DNA from: Chromatiaceae bacterium
Lineage (GTDB): Bacteria > Pseudomonadota > Gammaproteobacteria > Chromatiales > Chromatiaceae
Assembly: GCA_024235175.1 (NCBI GenBank)
Contig: JACKMX010000006.1
Coordinates: 176,501-240,500, forward strand
DNA: 64,000 bases
Reading direction: 5' to 3'
The notes under the pieces were generated by a model. It was not told where the DNA came from, searched no databases, and worked only from the letters and a program-made list of their open reading frames with translations. Shown here in pieces: positions 37,285 through 45,187 of the stretch. The position numbers were made by a program, and so were the translations under genes. Within the stretch, counting starts at the first letter, position 1, and the number at the start of each line of letters is the position of its first letter.

Positions 37285-38097
37285 CTAGACCGGCAACACT
37301 CCCTGCCGGTCAAGCTCCTGCGGATCGATAGTGGAGCGTAACAGCCCGATCACGATAAAAGTCTGCGGATGGGCCTTCATGGTTCCCATGATGAAGTGCA
37401 GATTATGTTTCGGGATATTCTCCTGGTACTCCTGCTGCATCATCTCCAAGGCTTTCTCCTCGGATCCATAACGGCGCTGGTAATTGATGAGGGTGGCCTG
37501 TACCTCCCAGTCATGGATCTGGTGTTTGTGCGGATGACCGTCGCAGGTGTAATGGTAACTGAAGCTGTACTCGGGCCGCTTCAATGGTTTCAGCGGTTCT
37601 TCCAGAAATGATATCTGTTGCTGGAAGATCAGGTTCGTCACTTTCTGGTCTGCGTTGTCTGTCTCTTTGACCTGCTGGATCCTGAAGCGCAAGCTGTCCG
37701 GATCGGGCCGGATAATGCCAAGGCTTTTGTGGCTGGTGCGGTTCTCTTCCATCAATGCCTTCAACGAAGGGGCGATAAAAGGCTTCCACAGTTCGACCTT
37801 CGATCGCGCGTTGAGCTTTGATCCCTTCTCCAACAGATGAATGGAATCCTCATCCACATGGTAGCTCTCCGGCCGATGGTCCCCCGCCTTGGTGGTGGTC
37901 ATCTCAACCTGATCGAAGCGGTCAAACCGATCCGCCTTATCCAGCCGCCGGTAACGGATGGGATAGAGCCGTAACAGCTCACGGGTGTCTTCCGTGACAC
38001 CGGCACAACAAACGGTCTCTTCGTACTTGCTGCTAGGCTGGGGAAAGGCCTTCACCAAGATACGGATGCGCCGGGTGATGTGCTTTCCTTGGCTCAT
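37285..38097 (-). CDS. Conserved hypothetical protein overlapping the DUF488 gene
   Basis: A 270-aa soluble protein of unknown function. It opens with IRILVKAFPQPSSKYEETVC and has TEDTRELLRLYPIRYRRLD near the N-terminus. The ATG at 38097 has ggag upstream. It overlaps the end of the DUF488 gene by 65 bases in another frame. Such tight overlap suggests a fixed functional pair. I cannot assign an activity. Confidence 0.65.
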   Translation of the reverse strand: MSQGKHITRRIRILVKAFPQPSSKYEETVCCAGVTEDTRELLRLYPIRYRRLDKADRFDRFDQVEMTTTKAGDHRPESYHVDEDSIHLLEKGSKLNARSKVELWKPFIAPSLKALMEENRTSHKSLGIIRPDPDSLRFRIQQVKETDNADQKVTNLIFQQQISFLEEPLKPLKRPEYSFSYHYTCDGHPHKHQIHDWEVQATLINYQRRYGSEEKALEMMQQEYQENIPKHNLHFIMGTMKAHPQTFIVIGLLRSTIDPQELDRQGVLPV

Positions 38098-38536
38098 GGT
38101 GTTCAACTCCGAGATGGTTGGGTGTCAGGTCGGTCAGTGTGGCAAGTGCCTGTGCCACGGCTGAACGGTGGCAGAGGTGATAGTCCCGTTCGTAACACAT
38201 CAATGCGATATTGCCTTCCAACTCTTCGGTCAGCTGCTCCAGCAGAGTGGTCTGCTTGGCAAGATGACGATCAAAGGCACGAAAAAATTGCCGGTAGTCC
38301 TTGTCCTCACGCAGCCGGTGACGAAGATCTTTCGGTGAACCCAACTGGCGTTCATGACGGTAATCGAGTCCACCGGCCTGCAAGGCCTCCCGCAGTGCCG
38401 TTTTGGAAAAGCCACGCCGCCGAGAGATGGGAAGCTCCCGTATATCCAGCAGCACATCCACGTTGGCCTTTTGTAAAGTGGCGACAAAATCCCCCAGGTT
38501 CGCCCCTTCGTAGCCGATGGTAAAAATCTGCTTCAT
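38033..38536 (-). CDS. DUF488-family protein
   Basis: A 167-aa protein opening MKQIFTIGYEGANLGDFVAT, with VDVLLDIRELPISRRRGFSK and ALMCYERDYHLCHRSAVAQA, the signatures of DUF488. The late Cys/His cluster (CYERDYHLCHR) is the most conserved part and may bind metal. The molecular function of DUF488 is not established. It is co-directional with the overlapping 270-aa protein. Confidence 0.85.
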   Translation of the reverse strand: MKQIFTIGYEGANLGDFVATLQKANVDVLLDIRELPISRRRGFSKTALREALQAGGLDYRHERQLGSPKDLRHRLREDKDYRQFFRAFDRHLAKQTTLLEQLTEELEGNIALMCYERDYHLCHRSAVAQALATLTDLTPNHLGVEHHEPRKAHHPAHPYLGEGLSPA

Positions 38537-38576
38537 GTCCTCTCCTGCTTGAGTTGTTATAGATTGTGGGCTGAGT

Positions 38577-38948
38577 TCAGGCGTTGACGTTTCGCTTGAG
38601 CTGTTCAGCCTCGATGAACGTATCGATGAGCTGGATAATCTGCTTGCGTGGCTTCGGCCCCAGCTTCTCGATCTGCTTTAGCCGCCGCTCCAGGCGGCTG
38701 CTTGCCTTGGGAGCTGCCTTGATAGGTTCAAGCCCGAGGAGTTCATCCGCTGTAACGTTCAGGGCTTGAGCCAGTTCCACCAGCAGATTGGCTGGCGGGT
38801 GTGCGCTCTCAGTCTCGTAATAGGCAATCTGCCGCCGTGTGGCGCCGATCTCATCGGCCAGTTCCTGCTGGGTATAACCGGCGGCCTTGCGCAGCTTGGC
38901 CAAATGCTGGCTGAAATGGGCCAACGCCTCATTGACGTGTTTGGACAT
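38577..38948 (-). CDS. XRE-family helix-turn-helix regulator
   Basis: A 123-aa regulator with an HTH_3 domain (residues about 12-66: LAKLRKAAGYTQQELADEIG, RRQIAYYETESAHPP, NVTADELLG) and a basic C-terminal tail that may dimerise. The ATG at 38948 has gggag upstream. It is divergent from the primase gene with a near-perfect 25-bp palindrome between them, so it likely represses both promoters. Confidence 0.85.
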   Translation of the reverse strand: MSKHVNEALAHFSQHLAKLRKAAGYTQQELADEIGATRRQIAYYETESAHPPANLLVELAQALNVTADELLGLEPIKAAPKASSRLERRLKQIEKLGPKPRKQIIQLIDTFIEAEQLKRNVNA

Positions 38949-39031
38949 ACAGGGGCTCCCGTAGGGTGTATGTCCAGCAGTGTAAACCCGGTTTTCGTCC
39001 ATTCCTGTTGTACGTTCGTCGTTCATATCTT

Positions 39032-39056
39032 AGAATGTCCGATAATCGTACATTCT
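39032..39056. promoter_or_regulatory. Near-perfect 25-bp palindrome, likely XRE operator
   Basis: agaatgtccgat-a-atcgtacattct has 11 of 12 paired positions around a single central base. It lies in the gap between the XRE gene and the primase gene, about 80 bases before the primase start. A partner sequence such as tgtacgttcg lies near 39009. Confidence 0.65.
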
Positions 39057-39136
39057 GCTGACAACAGAATCAATGAGTAAAAAAACCCGAAAAGGGGTTG
39101 ACAGGATTTTGGGCAAAACGTGATCGGGAGAGAAAA

Positions 39137-42100
39137 ATGGCGCGTATCCCTGATGAGGTAATCGGGCGGTTAAAACAGGAAGTCTCCCTCCAACGCCTGG
39201 CCGAGAGCCAGGGCGTGAAGCTGAAACGTCACGGTGCGGACCTAGTCGGGCTCTGTCCCTTCCATGACGACAAAGAACCTTCACTGGTCATCACCCCGAA
39301 ACAAAATCTCTGGCACTGCCTGGGTGCCTGTCAGACCGGCGGCAGTGTCATCGACTGGGTGATGAAAGCCGAGGGCGTGAGCTTCCGGCATGCCACGGAG
39401 TTGTTGTTGGCCGACTACCAACCCTCTTTAGTTGCCGATAGCGGCCCGGTAAAACAGGCCACAGTCAGAAAACTCCCCACGGCCCTGGAGCATAACGCTG
39501 AAGATGCCAAGCTGTTGCGCCAGGTGACCGACTACTACCACGAGACCCTTAAATCTTCTCCGGAGGCGATGGCCTACTTGGAGAAACGCGGCATCGCCAA
39601 TAGTGAAGCCATTGATCGCTTCAAGCTGGGCTTTGCCAACCGCAGCCTGGGTTACCGGTTACCGGCCAAGAATCGCAAGGAAGGGGCAGCGATCCGCGGC
39701 CAGTTACAGCGCCTGGGGCTGTATCGGTCTTCCGGGCATGAGCACTTCACCGGCTCCATCGTCATCCCCGTCATGGATGAGCGCGGCCAGGTGCTGGAGG
39801 TCTACGGCCGCAAGATTAACGACAACCTGAGAAAGGGAACGCCGCTGCACCTGTACCTGCCGGGGCCGCATCAAGGCATCTGGAATGCAGAGGCCTTGCA
39901 GGCTTCCAAGGAAATCATTCTCGCTGAATCCTTGATCGACGCGCTGACCTTCTGGTGCGCGGGTTACCGCAACGTCACCGCCAGCTACGGCATCGAGGGC
40001 TTCACCGCCGATCACCTGAAGGCCTTCCGGGAACACGACACCGAACGGGTGCTGATCGCCTACGACCGGGACGAGGCGGGAGAAAAAGCTGCACCCTCTT
40101 TAGTCGCCAAACTGATTGCCGAAGGTATCGACGCTTACCGCATCCAGTTTCCCAAGGGGATGGATGCCAATGAGTATGCTTTGCAGGTACGGCCTACCCC
40201 AAAGTCATTGGGTGTTGTTATCAGGTCTGCCGTTTGGCTTGGAAATGGAAAACCCAAGGCCATTACAACCGGCCCAGCAGATCAGATTGAAGAAACCGCA
40301 CCTGTGCCAACACAAGTGACAGAAGTTCCCGAGATCAACGTCGCATCAGCCCCTTTATCCGCTGAGCCGTTACCCGCTGTTGTTGTGCCTTCCAGCCCTC
40401 AAGTTGAAATACCTGCCGAGATCAAAGAGAAAGAGATCCTTATCCCGCTGGGTGACCGCCGTTACCGCATCCGGGGCCTGGACAAGAATCTCAGCTACGA
40501 GCAGATGAAGGTCAACCTACTGGTGAATGGCCCGGCCTTTGAAGGTGGAGAGGCGGTGCACGTCGATACTCTCGATCTCTATCAGGCTCGGCCCCGTGGT
40601 CTCTTCATCAAACAGGCTGCTTCAGAACTTGGCGTCAAAGAGGATGTCATCAAACACGACTTGGGCCGCGTGCTGCTGAAGCTGGAAGCCTTACAGGAAG
40701 AGCGCCTGCAGGCGGCACAGGAACCGCCAGAGAAAACCGTCACCCTGACCGACGATGAAACCCAAGCCGCCTTAACATTATTAAAATCCCCCGACCTGCT
40801 GAATCACATCCTCGAAGACTTCGAGCAATGCGGTGTGGTGGGTGAAGCCACCAACGTGCTGACCGGCTATCTGGCCTGCGTCAGCCGCAAGCTGGATAAC
40901 CCTTTAGCCGTCCTGATCCAGTCCACCAGCGCCGCCGGTAAATCGGCATTGATGGAAGCGGTGCTGGACCTGATGCCGGAAGAGGAGCGCATCCAGTACA
41001 GTGCCATGACCGGGCAGTCTCTGTTCTACCTGGGCGAATCCGATCTGAAACACAAGATCCTCGCTATTGCCGAAGAGGAAGGGGTAAGTGAAGCGGCCTA
41101 TGACCTGAAGCTGTTGCAGAGCCAGGGGGAACTCACCATTGCCAGTACCGGTAAAGATCCGGTCAGCGGCAAACTGGTGACTCAGGAGTACCGGGTCGAA
41201 GGGCCGGTGATGATCTTTCTCACCACTACCGCTATCGAGCTGGACGAAGAGCTGTTGAACCGCTGTCTGGTGCTGACGGTAAACGAGTCCAGAGAGCAAA
41301 CCCAAGCGATCCAGGACCGGCAACGCTTCGAGGAGACCCTGGAGGGGTTGCTGGCGGCACAGACAAAGTCCGATATCCTGAAACGGCACCGGGATGCGCA
41401 GCGATTGCTGAAGCCGTTGAAGGTGGTCAATCCCTATGCTGACCGGCTGACCTTCCTATCCGACAAGACCCGCACTCGCCGGGATCATCGCAAGTATCTC
41501 ACCTTGATCCGCACCATTGCCCTGCTGCACCAGTACCAGCGCGAGACCAAGCGTATCCAACACCGGGGAAAGATGGTCGAGTATATCGAGGTTACCCTGG
41601 AAGACATCGAGACCGCCAACCGTCTGGCCCATGAAGTACTGGGCAGGACGCTGGACGGGCTGCCGCCGCAGACGCGCCGACTGCTGGAACTGATCCACGG
41701 CATGGTGATGGGCCGTTGCCAATCGCTGGAGATGAAACGCTGTGACTTCCGCTTTAGCCGCCGGGATGTGCGGGAGCAGACCGGCTGGGGCAATACCCAG
41801 ATCCGGGTCCACATGGATCGGCTTACCGAACTGGAATACCTGATCCCTCATCGTGGCGGACGAGGCCAGACCTTCGTCTATGAGCTGTTGTATGGCGGTG
41901 GAACACAGGAAGAGCGCATGCACCTGAACGGCCTGATCGATGTGGAGCACCTGAAAGCTGCAGGTACGACGCAAACAACGCGGGGTAAGCAGGCAGGGTT
42001 GGCGGAGTCAAAACGGCCCCAAAACGGGGCTAAAACGGGTACATCGCGGAGGGGTAAAAACGGCCATCAACCCAGCAATAGCAAGGCATTGGAAGCCATC

Positions 42101-42199
42101 AACGACAATCAGCCGGAAACCGCGCCTATACGGATCAAAAGTAACGGTGGATCGCATCGTAGTGCAACACCGGCCATGGTGGCGAAGAGAGCAGAGTGA
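39137..42199 (+). CDS. CHC2 zinc-finger/TOPRIM primase fused to an ATPase domain
   Basis: A 1020-aa protein. Residues 38-68 are a DnaG-type zinc finger (C40, H43, C61, C65). A primase core follows, with the TOPRIM Glu in ILAESLIDAL (E263) and the acidic pair in YDRDEAG (D309, D311). A Pro-rich linker (about 380-430) leads to an ATPase domain with Walker A STSAAGKSAL (about 595-604), Walker B ILAIAEEEG and sensor FLTTTA; the C-terminus looks winged-helix. This combines priming and helicase-like functions, as in replication proteins of mobile elements. The ATG at 39137 has gggagag upstream. It is coupled to a recombinase gene downstream. Confidence 0.85.
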   Translation: MARIPDEVIGRLKQEVSLQRLAESQGVKLKRHGADLVGLCPFHDDKEPSLVITPKQNLWHCLGACQTGGSVIDWVMKAEGVSFRHATELLLADYQPSLVADSGPVKQATVRKLPTALEHNAEDAKLLRQVTDYYHETLKSSPEAMAYLEKRGIANSEAIDRFKLGFANRSLGYRLPAKNRKEGAAIRGQLQRLGLYRSSGHEHFTGSIVIPVMDERGQVLEVYGRKINDNLRKGTPLHLYLPGPHQGIWNAEALQASKEIILAESLIDALTFWCAGYRNVTASYGIEGFTADHLKAFREHDTERVLIAYDRDEAGEKAAPSLVAKLIAEGIDAYRIQFPKGMDANEYALQVRPTPKSLGVVIRSAVWLGNGKPKAITTGPADQIEETAPVPTQVTEVPEINVASAPLSAEPLPAVVVPSSPQVEIPAEIKEKEILIPLGDRRYRIRGLDKNLSYEQMKVNLLVNGPAFEGGEAVHVDTLDLYQARPRGLFIKQAASELGVKEDVIKHDLGRVLLKLEALQEERLQAAQEPPEKTVTLTDDETQAALTLLKSPDLLNHILEDFEQCGVVGEATNVLTGYLACVSRKLDNPLAVLIQSTSAAGKSALMEAVLDLMPEEERIQYSAMTGQSLFYLGESDLKHKILAIAEEEGVSEAAYDLKLLQSQGELTIASTGKDPVSGKLVTQEYRVEGPVMIFLTTTAIELDEELLNRCLVLTVNESREQTQAIQDRQRFEETLEGLLAAQTKSDILKRHRDAQRLLKPLKVVNPYADRLTFLSDKTRTRRDHRKYLTLIRTIALLHQYQRETKRIQHRGKMVEYIEVTLEDIETANRLAHEVLGRTLDGLPPQTRRLLELIHGMVMGRCQSLEMKRCDFRFSRRDVREQTGWGNTQIRVHMDRLTELEYLIPHRGGRGQTFVYELLYGGGTQEERMHLNGLIDVEHLKAAGTTQTTRGKQAGLAESKRPQNGAKTGTSRRGKNGHQPSNSKALEAINDNQPETAPIRIKSNGGSHRSATPAMVAKRAE

Positions 42200-43218
42200 T
42201 AACCGGCAGCATGCAACCCTACGTGGTGCGCTTCCTGGAGTGGAGCGCTGCCGTGGGTCTGAGCGATCAGACCGTGATCAGCAGAAAGCGGGCGCTGCAT
42301 CGTTTTATCGCCTGGTGCGATGAACGCGATCTCCATCGACCCCAGGACATCACCAAGCCGATCCTGGAACGCTATAGAAGACACCTGTTCCACTACCGCA
42401 AGGCCAACGGCGAACCACTAAGCTTCGCCACTCAGCAACAGCGCCTCATCCCGATAAAAGCCTTCTTCAAATGGCTGAGCAAGGAGAATCACATCCTCTA
42501 CAACCCGGCCAGTGAACTGGCACTGCCGAAGGTGCACAAGCGGTTGCCCAGGGCGATCCTGAGCGCCAACGAGGTGGAGCGCATCTTGAACCAGACCTTG
42601 CTCCATGGTGAGTTGGGCATCCGCGATAGAGCCATCATCGAGACGTTGTACTCCTCCGGTATCCGCAGAATGGAGCTGGTGAATCTGACGCTGTTCGACG
42701 TGGACCTGAAAAACGGCACGCTGATGGTGAGAGAAGGCAAAGGCAAGAAAGACCGTATGGTGCCGCTGGGACAACGGGCCTGCCGCTGGATCGAACGCTT
42801 CCGCGACGAGATCAGACCAGGCCTGGTGATCGAGCCGGATGATGGCACGCTGTTCCTGCACGAGACTGGTGAACCGCTGAGGAAGAACCGGCTGACCGAT
42901 CTGGTCAAGAAACACATTGCCGCCGCCGGTATCGGCAAGCCTGGTGCCTGTCATCTGTTCCGCCACAGCATGGCCACGCTGATGCTGGATAACGGCGCGG
43001 ACATCCGATACATCCAGGCGATCCTCGGGCACAGTCAGTTATCGACCACCGAAATCTACACCCAGGTATCGATCCGGAAACTGAAAGCGGTACATGCACT
43101 GACCCATCCGGCGGGCAGGAAAAACAGCAAGCAGAGAGACGACAACGAGGAGACCGACGAGAGCGTACTGTTCACCGCTTTAGTTGCTGAGAGCCTGGAG
43201 GAGACGCAGGAGACATAG
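42196..43218 (+). CDS. Tyrosine recombinase/integrase
   Basis: A 340-aa XerC/D-like recombinase. A SAM-like N-terminal domain (residues 5-100) is followed by the catalytic domain with the Arg in SSGIRRMEL, the Lys in GKGKKDR, HLFRHS (H253, R256), LGHSQ (H279) and the nucleophile in TEIYTQV (Y288). A charged tail of about 40 residues extends beyond XerCD. The GTG start overlaps the primase stop (GTGA) with gagag upstream; an ATG at 42211 is an alternative. Coupling to a primase suggests it moves or resolves this element rather than dimer chromosomes. Confidence 0.9.
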   Translation: MITGSMQPYVVRFLEWSAAVGLSDQTVISRKRALHRFIAWCDERDLHRPQDITKPILERYRRHLFHYRKANGEPLSFATQQQRLIPIKAFFKWLSKENHILYNPASELALPKVHKRLPRAILSANEVERILNQTLLHGELGIRDRAIIETLYSSGIRRMELVNLTLFDVDLKNGTLMVREGKGKKDRMVPLGQRACRWIERFRDEIRPGLVIEPDDGTLFLHETGEPLRKNRLTDLVKKHIAAAGIGKPGACHLFRHSMATLMLDNGADIRYIQAILGHSQLSTTEIYTQVSIRKLKAVHALTHPAGRKNSKQRDDNEETDESVLFTALVAESLEETQET

Positions 43219-43331
43219 GCGTTATTTTATTAGGTGCAACACCAGCTGGCGCTCGTGTTGCGCAGCCTGGATCGCTTCACGCCAGAAAGGCCAACCCCGC
43301 CTTACTGGCGCTGCGCCGGATCACCCCCTCT

Positions 43332-43350
43332 CCCCCTGAAGGGGGTTTTA
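43332..43350 (+). terminator. Terminator after the recombinase gene
   Basis: ccccct-ga-aggggg followed by tttta forms a short GC stem about 115 bases after the recombinase stop codon. Confidence 0.6.
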
Positions 43351-43360
43351 GGCGGCCAAG

Positions 43361-43434
43361 TAACATAACGCGGGGTTGTGCGCAATTACACACCAAACTG
43401 TCCGCTTCGCCGCACAACCAGCGCTATGTTAAAT
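43361..43434. repeat. attC-like hairpin (candidate recombination site)
   Basis: taacataacgcggggttgtg (43361-43380, continuing cg) pairs with cgcacaaccagcgctatgtt (43411-43430, continuing a), with one unpaired G and few mismatches, around a 28-base loop. The right end reads gttaaat, matching the GTTRRRY core of integron attC sites, and the two-box stem with an extrahelical base also resembles attC. The left core does not match RYYYAAC. It may be the site used by the adjacent recombinase. Confidence 0.5.
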
Positions 43435-43475
43435 GGCCTTGTCGCTGCGCTCCATAAAGTGTGCTGGCGCACGTT

Positions 43476-43524
43476 GGGCCGGTGATCTTCGCCCGCTAAT
43501 CGCGGCTCAGCTTCCGGCCCTTTT
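43476..43524 (+). repeat. Long-loop hairpin with T-tract
   Basis: gggccgg (43476-43482) pairs with ccggccc (43514-43520) followed by tttt. A second small hairpin (gtgtgctggcgcac) is just upstream. It may be a terminator or part of a structured RNA in the gene-free stretch 43219-43879. Confidence 0.45.
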
Positions 43525-43707
43525 AGATACCCACCCACCCTGTGTCGGCGTCCAGCGGGCTGCGGCCGTTCGTGCCTCTCGTCCTCCGCTGCCGCTGGTC
43601 ACCGCCACCCCTCGATGAGTATGTGGATCTGGTGGAAAAGACTTCCTGCACATGCCGGCAGCGTAGCACCGTACCCAAAACGCTTCGCGGGGCAGGCTCT
43701 GCTCAAA

Positions 43708-43754
43708 CCGTCAAGGGTGAAATGAACGGCGAAACAGCGCGCCGCCCTTGACGG
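43708..43754. repeat. Perfect 10-bp inverted repeat
   Basis: ccgtcaaggg (43708-43717) and cccttgacgg (43745-43754) are exact reverse complements 27 bases apart. A further hairpin, cctacatccctgtagg, lies near 43830. Together they show that the region before the 75-aa gene is strongly folded. Confidence 0.55.
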
Positions 43755-43879
43755 TTCTCCGCGCGGCGCTGGTGGGAATGCATGTCCAGAAAAGCTTCCG
43801 CTCCATGCTTACGCCCCTCACCTACATCCCTGTAGGCGAGCCTTTCTGGGCTGTGACCAGCCACAAGGAGAAAACCACC

Positions 43880-44107
43880 ATGCAATGGCAAATCGAAAAG
43901 ATCATTGAAGTTGCGAATCAGCTCAAGCGAACCGGCAGCAGCGGGGCCAGTACCGGCGAACGGATCGCCGCGGCGTTCGTGCTCAATCGCCCGGACTGTC
44001 TGCCCGCGATATACCCGGATATGGTCGAGGCCTGGGATCGGCTGGACGAAGAATGGCAGCAGTACGTCAGGCTCATCAAACGCGATTACTCGCACCTGGT
44101 TGAATAA
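43880..44107 (+). CDS. 75-aa conserved-looking hypothetical protein
   Basis: A small soluble protein opening MQWQIEKIIEVANQLKRTGS, with an alpha-helical composition and acidic C-terminal half. The ATG at 43880 has aaggag upstream. It is the last gene of the primase/recombinase block and is followed by a terminator. No family recognised; no Cys cluster or nuclease motif. Confidence 0.65.
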   Translation: MQWQIEKIIEVANQLKRTGSSGASTGERIAAAFVLNRPDCLPAIYPDMVEAWDRLDEEWQQYVRLIKRDYSHLVE

Positions 44108-44117
44108 ACCGGTAAAT

Positions 44118-44143
44118 GGCCGGGGCTACCGCCCCGGTCCTTT
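44118..44143 (+). terminator. Terminator after the 75-aa gene
   Basis: ggccggggc-tacc-gccccggtc is a 9-bp stem (one G-T pair) followed by a T/C-rich run. Confidence 0.65.
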
Positions 44144-44317
44144 CCCTTTAGCGGCTAAAAGAAAACCCGCCTTGCAATCCCCAGCGAGTTAAGCGAAAAA
44201 GTGCATATAGGGCGAAAAACAGGATCTGGAGGGTGCGTCGGGAAAAATGGGTTGCTAACCCGCTGAGTGCGTAGGGGAAACCGAAAAGTTAGTCCGAAAC
44301 CGTCGTAGAGCCGATTA
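44144..44317. other. Gene-free stretch before the orphan Rhs tip
   Basis: I see no ORF, clear repeat or RNA gene here. An in-frame stop at 44306-44308 precedes the Rhs homology, so the following tip cannot be translated from an upstream start in this stretch. Confidence 0.5.
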
Positions 44318-44779
44318 GTTTACAACTACTTCAGATATTACGACCCATCGACTGGTCGCTACATCACTTCTGACCCCATCGGCTTGAAAGGCGGACTCAA
44401 CACTTATCTTTACGTGAAAGCAAACCCGTTGAGATTCACTGATCCGAGAGGGTTAGACAACGTTGGCTGTACCACAGAACCCATAACCATAGATGGTCGA
44501 TGCAAGAGAATTTGCTGTGCGATACACGATAAGTGTTACGACGATAATAATTGCACGGCAGATTCTTGGACTAGCGATAAAGGCTGTAATGCAGAGGCTT
44601 GCGATAAATGTAATAAAGACGTCGTGAAGTGTTTTGTCTGGTGTGATCAGGCAGAACCAATGGGTATAGAACCTGCGCCAGATACTCCCGAATACTATTG
44701 TCCCGCGCAGCATAGATACATAAAGATACCTGGCGATTTCCCAACTGTTGAGGCTGCAAAAGCAGCTTGCGGGAGTTAA
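44318..44779 (+). pseudogene. Orphan Rhs C-terminal tip with phospholipase A2-like toxin
   Basis: The frame opens abruptly inside Rhs core sequence: YNYFRYYDPSTGRY, then SDPIGLKGGLNTYLYVKANP and DPRGLD, closely matching the end of the large rhs gene. The variable part is Cys-rich and contains RICCAIHDKCYDDNNC, the CCxxHDxCY active-site pattern of phospholipase A2 (His-Asp). There is no upstream start codon near the core, so it is probably silent unless recombined onto a full rhs gene. An internal TTG (44384) could give a shorter product. The next gene, 3 bases later, is its likely immunity gene. Confidence 0.8.
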
Positions 44780-44782
44780 GTG

Positions 44783-45115
44783 ATGAATCAGTTAATTGGT
44801 ATTGCTGTAGCCGCCGCTTCTGCGATCATGGTCTATTTTCTCCACATTGCGCTCAAGGCAGAAGTAATCCCGCTGGTTTTACTCTTGCTCTCAGTTGTTC
44901 TTGTTGTGGTGGACTATCCAAGACGGTACTTTTATCTGACCGGCTTGGTGTTGTATCCGTTGATAACAGCAATAAATGTTGCAATAGCTCGTGACCAGTC
45001 TCTATACCCGATCGTCATATTTTATGAACTATCGATGGTTGCGATGATATTGTTTGGCACATTTTTGGGGATAAAAGCAAAGCGATGGATTGAAGCTAGG
45101 AAAGTGAAAATCTGA
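44783..45115 (+). CDS. Membrane protein, putative immunity to the PLA2-like toxin
   Basis: A 110-aa protein with about four hydrophobic segments (LIGIAVAAASAIMVYFLHIA, VIPLVLLLLSVVLVVVDY, FYLTGLVLYPLITAINVAIA, MVAMILFGTFLGIKA). The ATG at 44783 has gggag upstream and lies 3 bases after the toxin tip's stop. A membrane location fits protection against a membrane-attacking phospholipase, but this is inference from position and topology. Confidence 0.65.
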   Translation: MNQLIGIAVAAASAIMVYFLHIALKAEVIPLVLLLLSVVLVVVDYPRRYFYLTGLVLYPLITAINVAIARDQSLYPIVIFYELSMVAMILFGTFLGIKAKRWIEARKVKI

Positions 45116-45145
45116 TAGTTATTTATACCAGAGAAAACCCCACCC

Positions 45146-45175
45146 AAGCCCCGCAGTTGCGGGGCTTGTTGTTTT
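45146..45175. terminator. Strong terminator between immunity gene and TA region
   Basis: aagccccgca-gt-tgcggggctt is a 10-bp perfect stem followed by gttgtttt. It can serve the + strand immunity gene. A degenerate copy lies at 46466-46487. Confidence 0.75.
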
Positions 45176-45187
45176 AGCCGCTCCTTG

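Noticed and set aside
39137..42199. The chromosomal primase dnaG
   Set aside because: The ATPase fusion, the coupled recombinase and the absence of rpsU/rpoD neighbours indicate a mobile-element type primase.
42196..43434. A true integron (IntI plus attC array)
   Set aside because: The recombinase is of the general XerC/D kind with no visible IntI-specific insert, only one attC-like hairpin is seen, and no cassette array follows.
43433..43751. Short + strand frames in the cassette gap (60 to 70 codons)
   Set aside because: They have no ribosome site, overlap strong inverted repeats and show low-complexity composition.
37285..44143. A prophage
   Set aside because: Primase, recombinase and XRE repressor fit, but there are no capsid, terminase, tail or lysis genes.
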